Source: Caballeronia fortuita
GTDB taxonomy: Bacteria; Pseudomonadota; Gammaproteobacteria; Burkholderiales; Burkholderiaceae
Direction: 5' to 3'
DNA length: 64,000 nucleotides
Assembly (NCBI RefSeq): GCF_001544835.2
Contig: NZ_FCNX02000022.1
Span: 1 to 64,000 of the forward strand
Made by a program: the position numbers and the translations under genes. Shown one piece after another: positions 43,270 to 51,553 of this stretch (positions are counted from its first letter, which is position 1; each line of letters begins with the position of its first letter). The notes beneath the pieces are model-generated. The model searched no databases. It worked only from the letters and a program-made list of their open reading frames with translations, and was not told the origin of the DNA.

Positions 43270-44103
43270 TTACGCAGCGAGCTTAGCCTTTCGGCTCTTT
43301 GTCGCTTTCTTCACAGGCGGCTTCGGGACTTCGTACCCAAAGCGCGCCCAAGCGGTCGCATCCAACGGGATCGGATTCGTGCGCCCCGTTGCGAGGTTCA
43401 CAAACACGCCCGAGAACGGCACCGCGCCGGTTCGAAGCATGGTCCAGAGCATGTTGAACGCTTGGACCGCGATGGCCTGATTGATGACCAGCGACTGCTT
43501 GCGCAGCGCCTCGGCCATCGAACAGGACGGGGTCTCGTCTTTCGCATCGAGCTTCGCGTCGATCAGTTCCGGAAACAACTCGCCCACATGCGGCAGCCGT
43601 TCAGGATGTTTCAGCGCGTAGCTCTTGCCACAGACCTGACCGATAACAATTTGCCCGCGATCCGTGTCGTTGCCGCAGTCGAGGTAGTACGCCCCCGTGT
43701 GCTGGGCGGCACCAACAATTGCGGCCCGCGCGGCCCGCGTATCGACGCAGCCGATCACGAGATCGACGTTGTAGAGCGGCTCGCCTGGCCCGAAGCGCCG
43801 GGTTTCCGCCCGCCAGTTCGTGCCCATCAGTGCGTTTAGCCGGTTGACGATAAGCGAGGCTTTGTACTCGCCCACGTCGTTCGGATAGAAGCCCTGACGG
43901 CCGACGTTGGTCGGACTGACGGTGTCGTCATCGAACACGGTGCAGTCGATGCCGCCGGGGTGGCCCAGTTCGAGCATCGCGTGATGCAGCCGCGCCAAGC
44001 TCGGGAGCACCGCACTTCCGGTGCCGCCCGCGCCTACAACGACCACATTCCAGCTTCGCTCGAGCATCCGCGAAGGTAGTTGATGTCGGATAGTCCCGTT
44101 CAT
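43270..44103 (-). CDS. PRTRC system ThiF/E1-like protein
   Basis: The 277-residue protein has the nucleotide motif GAGGTGS (residues 24-30), FDDDTVSPTNVGRQ (58-70) and a likely catalytic Cys194 in TPSCSMAEAL. This is the adenylating E1 fold used to activate ubiquitin-like proteins. A C-terminal Lys-rich tail is present. It overlaps the JAB-like gene by four bases in the PRTRC operon, together with E2-like and ubiquitin-like proteins. Confidence 0.9.
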   Translation of the reverse strand: MNGTIRHQLPSRMLERSWNVVVVGAGGTGSAVLPSLARLHHAMLELGHPGGIDCTVFDDDTVSPTNVGRQGFYPNDVGEYKASLIVNRLNALMGTNWRAETRRFGPGEPLYNVDLVIGCVDTRAARAAIVGAAQHTGAYYLDCGNDTDRGQIVIGQVCGKSYALKHPERLPHVGELFPELIDAKLDAKDETPSCSMAEALRKQSLVINQAIAVQAFNMLWTMLRTGAVPFSGVFVNLATGRTNPIPLDATAWARFGYEVPKPPVKKATKSRKAKLAA

Positions 44104-44759
44104 GCAACCTCCTCAGCGCGAGCCGCCGCGTACCAACTGCTCGGCACGCGCTCGACGTTCTCGAAGATGCCTTTGGCGCACAGCCGCATCGCCATACTTG
44201 GCACCGACGATGCGCAGTTGCCGAGGACGAAGGCGAACTTCGTCTCGTGTCGGTCATCTTCGTTGTCTGTCGGCGAGAAGTACGCGGGATGCGCGCCATG
44301 CGAGTGGCAGTCGATCACGCGTAGTTCGCTCGCGAGAAGCTCCGGCCGCTCATACTTCAGCGAACCGGTGCCCTGCGACAGCACCTTCACAGGCGCCAGA
44401 CGGAACCGTTTCGTCTCCACATTCCAGACGATCCAGGCACCGGTCTCCAGCGGATGCGCGGCGCGCGCCATTGCAACGAACTCGCCAATCAACTCGGGCG
44501 GCACCGCACCACAGCGCAACTCGGTCGATTCGGCTACTTTCCCGTAGGGGATCGCGGTCGGGACCGTGTAGTGCGCAATGCGGCGAACGACCGAGAGCCA
44601 CGGCAGATCGATTTCTAGGAAGACACCGTTCTCGCCCATCAGCAGCCGCTCACCAGCCGCCTGCATTGGCGCGACCGGCTCACGCCGGGGCACCATGACA
44701 GTCGGGAATGAGCGCTGAAGCGCGGCATCGGCAGGATTCAAAGCACCAGCATTCATCAT
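44100..44759 (-). CDS. PRTRC system protein A, JAB/JAMM-type metallopeptidase
   Basis: The 219-residue protein has a full JAMM motif H152-S-H154, seven residues, S162-x-x-D165, with an upstream Glu in AHPLETGAW. This is the zinc site of JAB isopeptidases that process or remove ubiquitin-like proteins. It overlaps genes on both sides by four bases. Confidence 0.85.
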   Translation of the reverse strand: MMNAGALNPADAALQRSFPTVMVPRREPVAPMQAAGERLLMGENGVFLEIDLPWLSVVRRIAHYTVPTAIPYGKVAESTELRCGAVPPELIGEFVAMARAAHPLETGAWIVWNVETKRFRLAPVKVLSQGTGSLKYERPELLASELRVIDCHSHGAHPAYFSPTDNEDDRHETKFAFVLGNCASSVPSMAMRLCAKGIFENVERVPSSWYAAARAEEVA

Positions 44760-45487
44760 CGAACTCCTTGTTTGCCGGCGATCAGCTCAGCGAGGGTAAG
44801 GTCCATAGGGACGAGCGCGTCTTTCGGGAATTGCTCGCCGTACTTGCCGTCGAGCATTTCCTTCCAGAAAGCGAATTCGCCGTTTGCATGCGAAACACGT
44901 TTGTTGCCGTGGTTCGGGTGTGTGAAGGCAGATTCGAAGAATCCGTCCTCCCATCCGCCGATCGCCTCGATGTCGATGCGCTTAGGCACATGCGCCGAGC
45001 CGATGCAGATCCGTCCCCAGTCCCAGGTGTTAAAGTAAGGCGGTTCGTGCAGCTTCGATTCAGGCGTTGGCCGGCTGTCATCCTGCAGCGCGAACACGGA
45101 AAAGCCGCTCGAAGCTGCACGGAACACCAACCCCGGATGCGGGACGACCGCACTGCGCCGCCCGATCTCCTGACAGTCGAAGAACACTCTTCGCATCGCC
45201 GGTCTGCACCACCACATCACCGCCTCTTGCGACACCGCGAGCACCGTCTCAGGCAAAAATTCCGCCTTCGGCGCCGCGTTCTGGGCCAGCTCACGCAGGC
45301 AATCAACAAGCGCCATGCGGTCGATCGGCCTTCCGGCTCCAATCGTCGCCCGGCCGCTCTTACCCTGCGTCACCGGATGAACGGTGCCGTAGACTGCGCT
45401 GCGATCTTGATGACGGCCGTACAGCAAGATGGCGCTGGTCGCCGCGAGCTCGTCGACGCGGTCGGAGCCAATATCAAGCCCTTTCAT
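44756..45487 (-). CDS. PRTRC system protein B, E2-like
   Basis: The 243-residue protein carries an E2-like block: VVPHPGLVFRA, then PPYFNTWDWGRICIGS, where Cys161 lies as the active-site Cys does in E2 enzymes. It would take the ubiquitin-like protein from the E1. AGGAG precedes the ATG, 13 bases after protein F. Confidence 0.8.
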   Translation of the reverse strand: MKGLDIGSDRVDELAATSAILLYGRHQDRSAVYGTVHPVTQGKSGRATIGAGRPIDRMALVDCLRELAQNAAPKAEFLPETVLAVSQEAVMWWCRPAMRRVFFDCQEIGRRSAVVPHPGLVFRAASSGFSVFALQDDSRPTPESKLHEPPYFNTWDWGRICIGSAHVPKRIDIEAIGGWEDGFFESAFTHPNHGNKRVSHANGEFAFWKEMLDGKYGEQFPKDALVPMDLTLAELIAGKQGVR

Positions 45488-45500
45488 ATAAAACTCCTAG

Positions 45501-46640
45501 TTATGCCGCGAGACACGCGATGACGCGGTCGAGTTGGCCAAGAATGGATAAGCCCTGCGACCAGTCCGCGTACTGCTTACGGATGGCGTCAGGCGTAGAG
45601 GCAAGCGGCGTAAAGCCGAGGTAGGTCGTGCCGTCGCCGGCGCTGGCGAGGTACTCGTAGTGCGAATCGAGTACTTCACCCACACGCCCGTCGTTCTGCA
45701 CGGTGAGCGTGGCGGCCGCATACGCGCAGCGGGGCCGATACTCGCAACCAAAGAGGTCGCGATTGCCCACCCGCTGCAGCATGAGCGAGAGCTGTTCGAG
45801 CTCAGCACAGATGCGCCGCGTGCGCCCGGAGGTAAAGCGCTGAAGCCGCCTGAGCGCAGCCACGCCAAGAGCATGTAGCGGTCGATGGCTTAGGCTTTTC
45901 GAATGCCACCGGTAGACGTCCATGTCGTCGGGACAAAGCTGCGGACGTACAACGGAAGGGAGGTAATGCTCGATCTCCGCCTCGTCATCGCCGAACCGGT
46001 CCGTCAGCATCTCGCGCGCGTCCTCATCGGTTGCGTTCGAGTCGCCGTCCCAAAACCACGAGGCAAATTCCCCAAGGAACTCGTCCGGCGTCCGGATCCA
46101 CATCGTGCGTCCCGCTGCTCGATTGATCAGCACCATCGCCGTAGACACTAACCGCGGATGAACATTGCGAAGTTCGGCGGCACGCCTGCCGATCTCGAAG
46201 ATGCTCTCCTCCGTTATCTCGATGCCGAGATACACGGGCGAGGTGGGATTGAAGTCGCTGCTGTCCTCCTGATACTGGACAACGTCTTGCACCGCCTGTA
46301 CGTCGCACAGTACGAAGTCGAAACCGAGGCAGTCCAGACGCGGCGTATGACGCTTGGCCCACGCAAAGAACCCGTGGGCAAGCGCGTCCCCCGCGCCTTT
46401 GAACTCCGGTACGTCGCGCGGCCTCAGCACGCGCGAGTTGAACTGGGCGGAGATGAGACCGGCGACATCCTTTTCGGCTTGCCAACGCATCACTGCGCGC
46501 GTTTTGACGTCCGAGCCGATGGCCGGCAGGCTTAGAAAATCATTGGGAGGTCGACGTCGGGCAACGGGAGCGCATCGCGATTGCCAAGACTCTCCCGAGA
46601 CAGCGACTTCTGCACCAGACGGGCGAGGATCGAAGTACAT
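45501..46640 (-). CDS. PRTRC system protein F
   Basis: The 379-residue protein fits PRTRC protein F by operon position and by the segment FLSLPAIGSDVKTRAV near residue 35. No catalytic motif is seen. The start at 46640 has AAGGAG eight bases upstream, just after a terminator. Confidence 0.75.
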   Translation of the reverse strand: MYFDPRPSGAEVAVSGESWQSRCAPVARRRPPNDFLSLPAIGSDVKTRAVMRWQAEKDVAGLISAQFNSRVLRPRDVPEFKGAGDALAHGFFAWAKRHTPRLDCLGFDFVLCDVQAVQDVVQYQEDSSDFNPTSPVYLGIEITEESIFEIGRRAAELRNVHPRLVSTAMVLINRAAGRTMWIRTPDEFLGEFASWFWDGDSNATDEDAREMLTDRFGDDEAEIEHYLPSVVRPQLCPDDMDVYRWHSKSLSHRPLHALGVAALRRLQRFTSGRTRRICAELEQLSLMLQRVGNRDLFGCEYRPRCAYAAATLTVQNDGRVGEVLDSHYEYLASAGDGTTYLGFTPLASTPDAIRKQYADWSQGLSILGQLDRVIACLAA

Positions 46641-46659
46641 TGCTCGATCTCCTTGTCAT

Positions 46660-46687
46660 GAAAAAAAACCGCCCTTCCGGGCGGTTG
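46660..46687 (-). terminator. Intrinsic terminator within the PRTRC operon
   Basis: On the minus strand AACCGCCC-ggaa-GGGCGGTT is followed by six further T. It lies between protein C and protein F, so expression downstream needs read-through or an unseen promoter. Confidence 0.8.
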
Positions 46688-46739
46688 CTGATGAGAAAGA
46701 GCCAAGTCCGGATCGGACAGGGCTTTGAGGAGGTCGCGC

Positions 46740-46976
46740 TTACGCATGGACGCTGCAGGGCATAACCGCACCCTTGGCACCGGCTGCTCGCACGAACGTG
46801 AAGCGCATCACATCGCCTTCCGTCGTCGGTCCGTCGATCGCCGCGGTCGTCAGCTCCGGATACTGCGCGGAGTAGAGATCGCGGACATCGTCGGGCGAGA
46901 AGGTCGGCCCCGGATCGGGGAACGTCACGCCGTTGTAGACGAACTCGCGCGTGAGCTTCGCAACTTGGATAGCCAT
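46740..46976 (-). CDS. PRTRC system protein C, ubiquitin-like
   Basis: The 78-residue protein (REFVYNGVTFPDPGP, DLYSAQYPELTTAA, RFTFVRAAGAKG) matches PRTRC protein C, which has a beta-grasp ubiquitin-like fold. The AGAKG segment is followed by eight more residues, which the JAB-like protein could remove; this is inference. AAGGAG lies in the end of the upstream gene. Confidence 0.8.
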   Translation of the reverse strand: MAIQVAKLTREFVYNGVTFPDPGPTFSPDDVRDLYSAQYPELTTAAIDGPTTEGDVMRFTFVRAAGAKGAVMPCSVHA

Positions 46977-46985
46977 GTCTGCTCC

Positions 46986-47465
46986 TTAGTCGAAAAGCGA
47001 TGCGAGGTTGGTCCCGGTGCTAGCCGGTTCCGCCGATGCTTCCGATGCGGGCGATGCGTTCGGGGCGGTGCTCTGCCCTTCAGCATCGGCACTTCCATCG
47101 TCATCATCGTTGTCCGCGTCGGTGCTCGATCTTCCAGGCGCCGGCAATGCCGGCTTGCTTCCGCCCTTAGCCAGCGTCTTGGTCGCTTTGGAGACTTGCG
47201 TCGTCTTGGCGGCTTCGAGGATGGCGGTGGTCGCAGCAACCTGCTCGGCGAGCGACGCGTGCGCGCCCGTATAGGCCGCGAGCGCGTCGACGAAGCCCGC
47301 GTCGAGTTCAGCCGCCATCGCGGTGAGCGCGAGCGGCTGAAGCATGGCGGCGTCTTTTGCCGTGCCTTGCGGCATAACGCAGACAACCATCTCGTCGCCC
47401 TTCATCTGCAAGGACAACGTGAGCTTCGTGCAGTGACGCAGAAGCGGTTCAATAGCTGCAAACAT
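46986..47465 (-). CDS. PRTRC system protein E
   Basis: The 159-residue protein has the N-terminal MFAAIEPLLRHCTKL and a C-terminal LASLFD typical of PRTRC protein E, joined by a long acidic low-complexity region. Function unknown. AGGAG precedes the ATG. Confidence 0.75.
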   Translation of the reverse strand: MFAAIEPLLRHCTKLTLSLQMKGDEMVVCVMPQGTAKDAAMLQPLALTAMAAELDAGFVDALAAYTGAHASLAEQVAATTAILEAAKTTQVSKATKTLAKGGSKPALPAPGRSSTDADNDDDDGSADAEGQSTAPNASPASEASAEPASTGTNLASLFD

Positions 47466-47484
47466 GAAAAACTCCTGAGGAATA

Positions 47485-47509
47485 TAAAAAGACCGCGCGG
47501 AGGCGGTCT
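47485..47509 (-). terminator. Terminator after parB
   Basis: On the minus strand AGACCGCC-tccgc-GCGGTCT is followed by TTTTA. It lies between parB and protein E in the same direction. Confidence 0.7.
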
Positions 47510-47553
47510 ATAAAGGGATGTCAATCACGATCGATGCACGGGCGAGCCGCGCG

Positions 47554-49230
47554 TTAGAACTTGAGCACCTTCGGGATCTTGCCCGCGTAGTCGAAGCCTT
47601 CGACCGCCAAAAGCGCGTCGATGACCTCGGACTTGGACTTGCCGAAGACTTTCTTGAAGTTGTCGCCGAGCGCGGCACGAATGCCCAACTCGTCAGCGAC
47701 CACCATCATTTCCGACTTCGTGATCAACTCCAGAAACTCCTTGCAGAGCTTCCAGTGCTTCGCGAGATCGAGGTGATGGTGCTTACACAGACGCGTGAGG
47801 TGCTGGACGTCAAGGCCTTGAATTGCAGCGACCGTCACGCCGGTTACGGCATGAGCGATTTGCGCGTCGTCGGCAGCGGTCGATGCCGCAGCCGCTTTCG
47901 AGACGTCGCCAGCCGCGATCTGCTCTTGCGTGAGCTTTTCCCAGATGCCAGACAGCGTCTTCTGATCGACGCAGCGCATCTGGTCGGACAGTGCGATCGC
48001 AACGAGGTATCGCTGAGCCAACTCGGGATCGGCTCGCACCTCGCGGCGCAGGGCTTTACGCCACAACGCCACGCGATACGCTTTGATCCGATCCGACTCA
48101 GCCACCACCGTCGCCGGCGGATTGCTTGTCGTCGATGCCGCGGACGAACCGGCCGCTCCCTTCGCTGCTGCAGGCGACGCTTTCGCGCCCGCCTTGGCTG
48201 CTTCGGGCTTCGGCTGCGTCGCGGCTTTCACCGCCTGCAACTGCGCTGCCACCTTCTTCATGTTGCAGACGGTGTCAAAGCACTGGCCGCGATAGACCTT
48301 GCCGATCGAGTCAGGCAGGCCGCTCACCGCCGCGCCGTAGTTCTGGCACGCGTGACACGCCTTCGCCTGCTCTTCACCGACGCCCTTCGGACCGTCGACA
48401 GCGAGCTGCACGCGGGTGTGGTTGTCGCCAGCACGCACGATGCGCACGACCGGATATTCGTCGCGCAGGCCGGTGGCCGTCGCTTCGAGCATCTTTTCGG
48501 TCTTCTCGTTGTAGCAGGTGCGGTTGGTGCAGTTGCCCGTACCGATGGACTCGCCGAACATCTCGCCCTGCGTGGACGAGTTGTGCGGGCATCCGGCGCA
48601 GTCGGCCTTGTCGAAGATCGCGGCCGCCAACGAACAGGCGACCTGTTCGATGGTTTTCTTGACCTCAGCGACCGCCTTGCCTTCCTTGATGATGACCGGC
48701 AGCAACTTGTCCTGCGTCTCTTTGGGAAGCGCAGCCAGCAGCTCGGCGTGACCGAGCAGGATCTGGCGCGTGCTGAGCGCATCGAGCACGGGAGTGCTGC
48801 AGTTCATCAGCGCGAGACGCTTATCCAGCGTCGCACGCGACCAGCCGAAGATGCGCGCGACTTCGTCGCGATCGCCTTTGCACAGCCCGACTTGCTCGGC
48901 TGCGGCAATGGCTTCTTCGGCGGGCGACATGTCGGCTCGCTGGATGTTTTCGATGATGGCGAGTTGCTTCGCTTCGATCTCATCGATGTCTCGAACGACG
49001 ACCGGAATTTCATAGTCTTCGCCGTGCGCCGCGAGTGCCGCCTTGTATCTGCGGCCACCAGCGACGAGGCTGAAGCCGCCGTCAGCGAGCGTGCGCACGA
49101 TGACAGGCTGGATGACGCCCTTTTCGCGCACAGACGCGGTCAGCTCTTCCATCTCCGCCGCATCGAAGTACTTGCGGGGATTGACGCTGACCTGAATTTG
49201 CTTGAGGGCGAGAGTAGGTTGCTGTTGCAT
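47554..49230 (-). CDS. PRTRC system ParB family protein
   Basis: The 558-residue protein has the ParB/Spo0J N-terminal domain (NPRKYFDAAEMEELTASV, LVAGGRRYKAA, IIENIQRADMSPAEEA) and an HTH region (DRDEVARIFGWSRATLDKRL). A Cys-rich middle part has several CxxC-like pairs (CAGC, CNM, CHAC). It should bind DNA sites for partition or control. The ATG at 49230 follows leader L12 with AGGAG; a longer frame to 49290 covers the leader. Confidence 0.85.
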   Translation of the reverse strand: MQQQPTLALKQIQVSVNPRKYFDAAEMEELTASVREKGVIQPVIVRTLADGGFSLVAGGRRYKAALAAHGEDYEIPVVVRDIDEIEAKQLAIIENIQRADMSPAEEAIAAAEQVGLCKGDRDEVARIFGWSRATLDKRLALMNCSTPVLDALSTRQILLGHAELLAALPKETQDKLLPVIIKEGKAVAEVKKTIEQVACSLAAAIFDKADCAGCPHNSSTQGEMFGESIGTGNCTNRTCYNEKTEKMLEATATGLRDEYPVVRIVRAGDNHTRVQLAVDGPKGVGEEQAKACHACQNYGAAVSGLPDSIGKVYRGQCFDTVCNMKKVAAQLQAVKAATQPKPEAAKAGAKASPAAAKGAAGSSAASTTSNPPATVVAESDRIKAYRVALWRKALRREVRADPELAQRYLVAIALSDQMRCVDQKTLSGIWEKLTQEQIAAGDVSKAAAASTAADDAQIAHAVTGVTVAAIQGLDVQHLTRLCKHHHLDLAKHWKLCKEFLELITKSEMMVVADELGIRAALGDNFKKVFGKSKSEVIDALLAVEGFDYAGKIPKVLKF

Positions 49231-49284
49231 GGCAGGGCTCCTGAGAGGGAACCTGCCCCCTTTGGGAGTGGTTCCCAAAGGGTT
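49231..49284 (-). promoter_or_regulatory. Leader L12 (parB)
   Basis: A 10-bp stem CCCUUUGGGA with its complement has loop ACCAC. GGGAACC also pairs over seven bases with GGUUCCC, which lies in the hairpin GGCAGG/CCUGCC enclosing the AGGAG ribosome binding site. The two folds compete. Confidence 0.7.
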
Positions 49285-49314
49285 GAACAACGTGGACTGA
49301 CAAAAGTCAGCGCG

Positions 49315-49398
49315 GGGTCGATGCGTCTATGACGCGGGTGATGGAGTAAAGATAGCGTTTAAATTGCGGGCACGCTGCGCGAAAGCTCACGAATTCAT
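49315..49398 (-). promoter_or_regulatory. Promoter module P6 (parB)
   Basis: On the minus strand the box ATGAATTCGTGAGCTTTCG (49380-49398), a -10-like TATCTT, then CACCCGCGTC-ata-GACGCATCGACC (49315-49343). It is nearly identical to P3 over the upstream box. Confidence 0.65.
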
Positions 49399-49406
49399 GC
49401 CGTCTT

Positions 49407-50105
49407 TCACAACCACGCAGGTCGAGTTTCTTTCTCGTCGGCATCTAACGGCTTCCCCCGTGTCCACGCAAGGCGATGGACTGCGACGAGGTCCGCAGCT
49501 AGCCGCTCGGAGTCGGCCGCCGACAGCGCGAGGCCCAGCGAGCGGACATCGTCGACGCCAACCGCGACTTTGACGAACAAGGTCACGTCCCGATAGCCCG
49601 GCGCGTCTAGCTTGTTTTCATACTGACAGGAATGCACCACGTCGTCGTCGGGCAGCGGCGTGTGCGTTGGCTCATCAGACAGCCCCCATCGTCTGATCAT
49701 CGCCAGCCAGCGCGTTTCGCCATTGGGAAAGTAGCGTTGCACTTCCGTCGCGTGCCGCCTGTCCAGCCGCAGCACCTGAAGGCAATGCTCCAGCAAATCG
49801 TCATCGAGTCGGCGAAAGTCAGGGAGGCTGAAGGGGAAGTCGTCGCCGTTGTAGAGGCCTGCTAGGAACTGGGCAGCCACGCGCGCCTGTCGAGAGTTGC
49901 CCTCCGCTACGTCGAGGAGATGCGCAAGCGAATCCAGGCTCGCATCGCGATTCTGCGCGCGTATTTCGGCCGCCCGCTGCGCGGGGGTCGTTCCGCCCGC
50001 CGCTCTCGCGAAGAAATCGTCAACGGTCTCTTGGAGTGCTTCGGCTAAATGCGTCGGGACGGTGAAGGCGATGGATCGGCTGCTGGGTCTTGGCGGATTA
50101 CTCAT
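49407..50105 (-). CDS. DUF7673-like protein
   Basis: The 232-residue product has the segment ARVAAQFLAGLYNGDDFPF, then a helical part with RRLDDDLLEHCLQVLRLDRR and RYFPNGETRWLAMIRRWGL. This is the DUF7673 pattern of plasmid proteins with unknown function. The start at 50105 is preferred; the longer frame crosses a terminator. Confidence 0.6.
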   Translation of the reverse strand: MSNPPRPSSRSIAFTVPTHLAEALQETVDDFFARAAGGTTPAQRAAEIRAQNRDASLDSLAHLLDVAEGNSRQARVAAQFLAGLYNGDDFPFSLPDFRRLDDDLLEHCLQVLRLDRRHATEVQRYFPNGETRWLAMIRRWGLSDEPTHTPLPDDDVVHSCQYENKLDAPGYRDVTLFVKVAVGVDDVRSLGLALSAADSERLAADLVAVHRLAWTRGKPLDADEKETRPAWL

Positions 50106-50164
50106 TGCATTGTGGTGGCATGACGGACGCTCGAATTTGCGTCTGTCCGCATGATGCCATGAGC

Positions 50165-50193
50165 GAAAAAATGCGCCGGCAGAACGCCGGCGC
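50165..50193 (-). terminator. Intrinsic terminator
   Basis: On the minus strand GCGCCGGCG-ttctg-CGCCGGCGC-type stem (50170-50193) is followed by ATTTTTT. Confidence 0.75.
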
Positions 50194-50329
50194 CCAAAGC
50201 CAGTCGGCGCAGAACCGGGGGACGCCAAACCGCGAACGGAGCGTATAACTTTAAGGGCCAAATAACGCGGTGCAACCAACGCTCGCGCCCACGATGGCGA
50301 AAACACCCCGGCGCGTGGCCGAACCGTCA

Positions 50330-50500
50330 TTAGGTCTCGGGGACCGGCCGAATGAAAGGTTCTTCGCAGACTTCTGGTGGATCGTTCGTTGGCTTTACCC
50401 GGCCATGAACGGTCAGTCGGCTTGAGCATCCGAATTGTTCACAATCGCTCGCGTTGACCAAGGTCGACGCACCAATGGCCGTCAGGAGGAGACACACCAT
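50330..50500 (-). CDS. Small secreted protein (56 aa)
   Basis: It starts MVCLLLTAIGASTLVNASDC, a signal peptide with probable cleavage after NAS, leaving a short Cys- and Pro-rich peptide. It overlaps the end of the 191-residue gene. No family is known. Confidence 0.45.
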   Translation of the reverse strand: MVCLLLTAIGASTLVNASDCEQFGCSSRLTVHGRVKPTNDPPEVCEEPFIRPVPET

Positions 50501-51057
50501 TCGTGGAACCGTTCGAATACCCGGAAACCAACGTAATCGAGTTTTCGCTTGTACAGCCAACGGTAGTAGCAATTCCAGTAACTGATCATTCGATCATGCG
50601 TGCGTTTCATGAAAACTGCGTTTTCCCTGAAAAACGCGCCGTAAACGCATCGATCCATGGATGGCAAGTTCGCTTCAATCTCAGCGAGGATTTCAATTAC
50701 ATACTCGCCGCAAAGGTGCACAATGAAAGGCGCAATCCAAGGCTCGGGTGAAGTGGCCAGCCGCCCGATATGGCGCTGGCGCACATGTCCGTCAAGATGC
50801 CTCGTCAGCACGCAAGCATAGATGGCCGCTTGAGCCGAGTTCAGTTGAGGGAATAGCGTGTCATCGGATTCGTGGTGAATTCGATACGGGATGTTGAGCG
50901 ATTCGCCTCGAACAACGACAGCCGCCCCGGGATGAGTCGCAGTGCTGGGTCGAATCAAATCCGTGACGACGGTCACTTCGGAGCAAAGCACTTCGGGAAA
51001 GGCAGTCAGCAATGGGCTGCTTTGAACTCCGTTATTCGCTGCCCGGGTGTTTGCCAT
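50482..51057 (-). CDS. Hypothetical protein (191 aa)
   Basis: A soluble protein, rich in aromatics near its C-terminus (MISYWNCYYRWLYKRKLDY). Family unknown. An AT-rich stretch with TTGCGTTGACG just upstream may hold its promoter. No leader of the L type is present. Confidence 0.55.
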   Translation of the reverse strand: MANTRAANNGVQSSPLLTAFPEVLCSEVTVVTDLIRPSTATHPGAAVVVRGESLNIPYRIHHESDDTLFPQLNSAQAAIYACVLTRHLDGHVRQRHIGRLATSPEPWIAPFIVHLCGEYVIEILAEIEANLPSMDRCVYGAFFRENAVFMKRTHDRMISYWNCYYRWLYKRKLDYVGFRVFERFHEWCVSS

Positions 51058-51231
51058 AAAATTTCGCCGTCAACGCAAATTAAGCAATTGTGTCATACGT
51101 AGACCGACGGTCGGTGGTGCCCGCGAATGTCCGTATTGGGTTTCTGGGAGTGTCCCTTCAGGGTCGCATACAGCCCTTCTCCGAGAACCCAGTTACGAAC
51201 TCTCGGGCGACGACAACTCGATCGCCGAAGG

Positions 51232-51260
51232 CAAAAAAAACCCGGCTCGAAAGCCGGGTT
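51232..51260 (-). terminator. Intrinsic terminator
   Basis: On the minus strand AACCCGGCTT-tcg-AGCCGGGTT is followed by six further T, after the 81-residue gene. Confidence 0.8.
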
Positions 51261-51307
51261 GTGACTAAATGATCGAGACGAGCGCCACCTAAGGGCGTCG
51301 CTACGTC

Positions 51308-51553
51308 TTATGCCGCGCCAGTCGTGGGCAACATAGGTCGAGACAGCAAGGTTGTGACCGCGCCCGCCAACGTCCACTCGCCAAACTGCTGCTCATGGCT
51401 TTCATGAACGAGGCGGTCAAGGCACAGCACCTCGACGCCATCAACTTGTACCTTGCCGAGGACGTTCGCCAGCACCGCACGATTGGAGCCTTCACGTTTA
51501 ACCGTGACGACGCCCTCCCCTACCACCACATACACGTTTGAGTCTTTCGGCAT
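51308..51553 (-). CDS. Hypothetical protein (81 aa)
   Basis: A small beta-rich protein (VYVVVGEGVVTVKREG). GGAGG precedes the ATG. Its start lies one base after the end of the methylase-helicase frame, so it belongs to that operon. Confidence 0.6.
   Translation of the reverse strand: MPKDSNVYVVVGEGVVTVKREGSNRAVLANVLGKVQVDGVEVLCLDRLVHESHEQQFGEWTLAGAVTTLLSRPMLPTTGAA

Noticed and set aside
46532..46747. 71-codon minus-strand frame between PRTRC proteins C and F
   Set aside because: It reads straight through a strong intrinsic terminator (46660-46687) and overlaps the well-supported start of protein F, which has its own ribosome binding site.
47518..49332. 604-codon plus-strand frame opposite parB
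   Set aside because: Shadow of the parB gene; the composition is His/Arg-rich and no family is seen.
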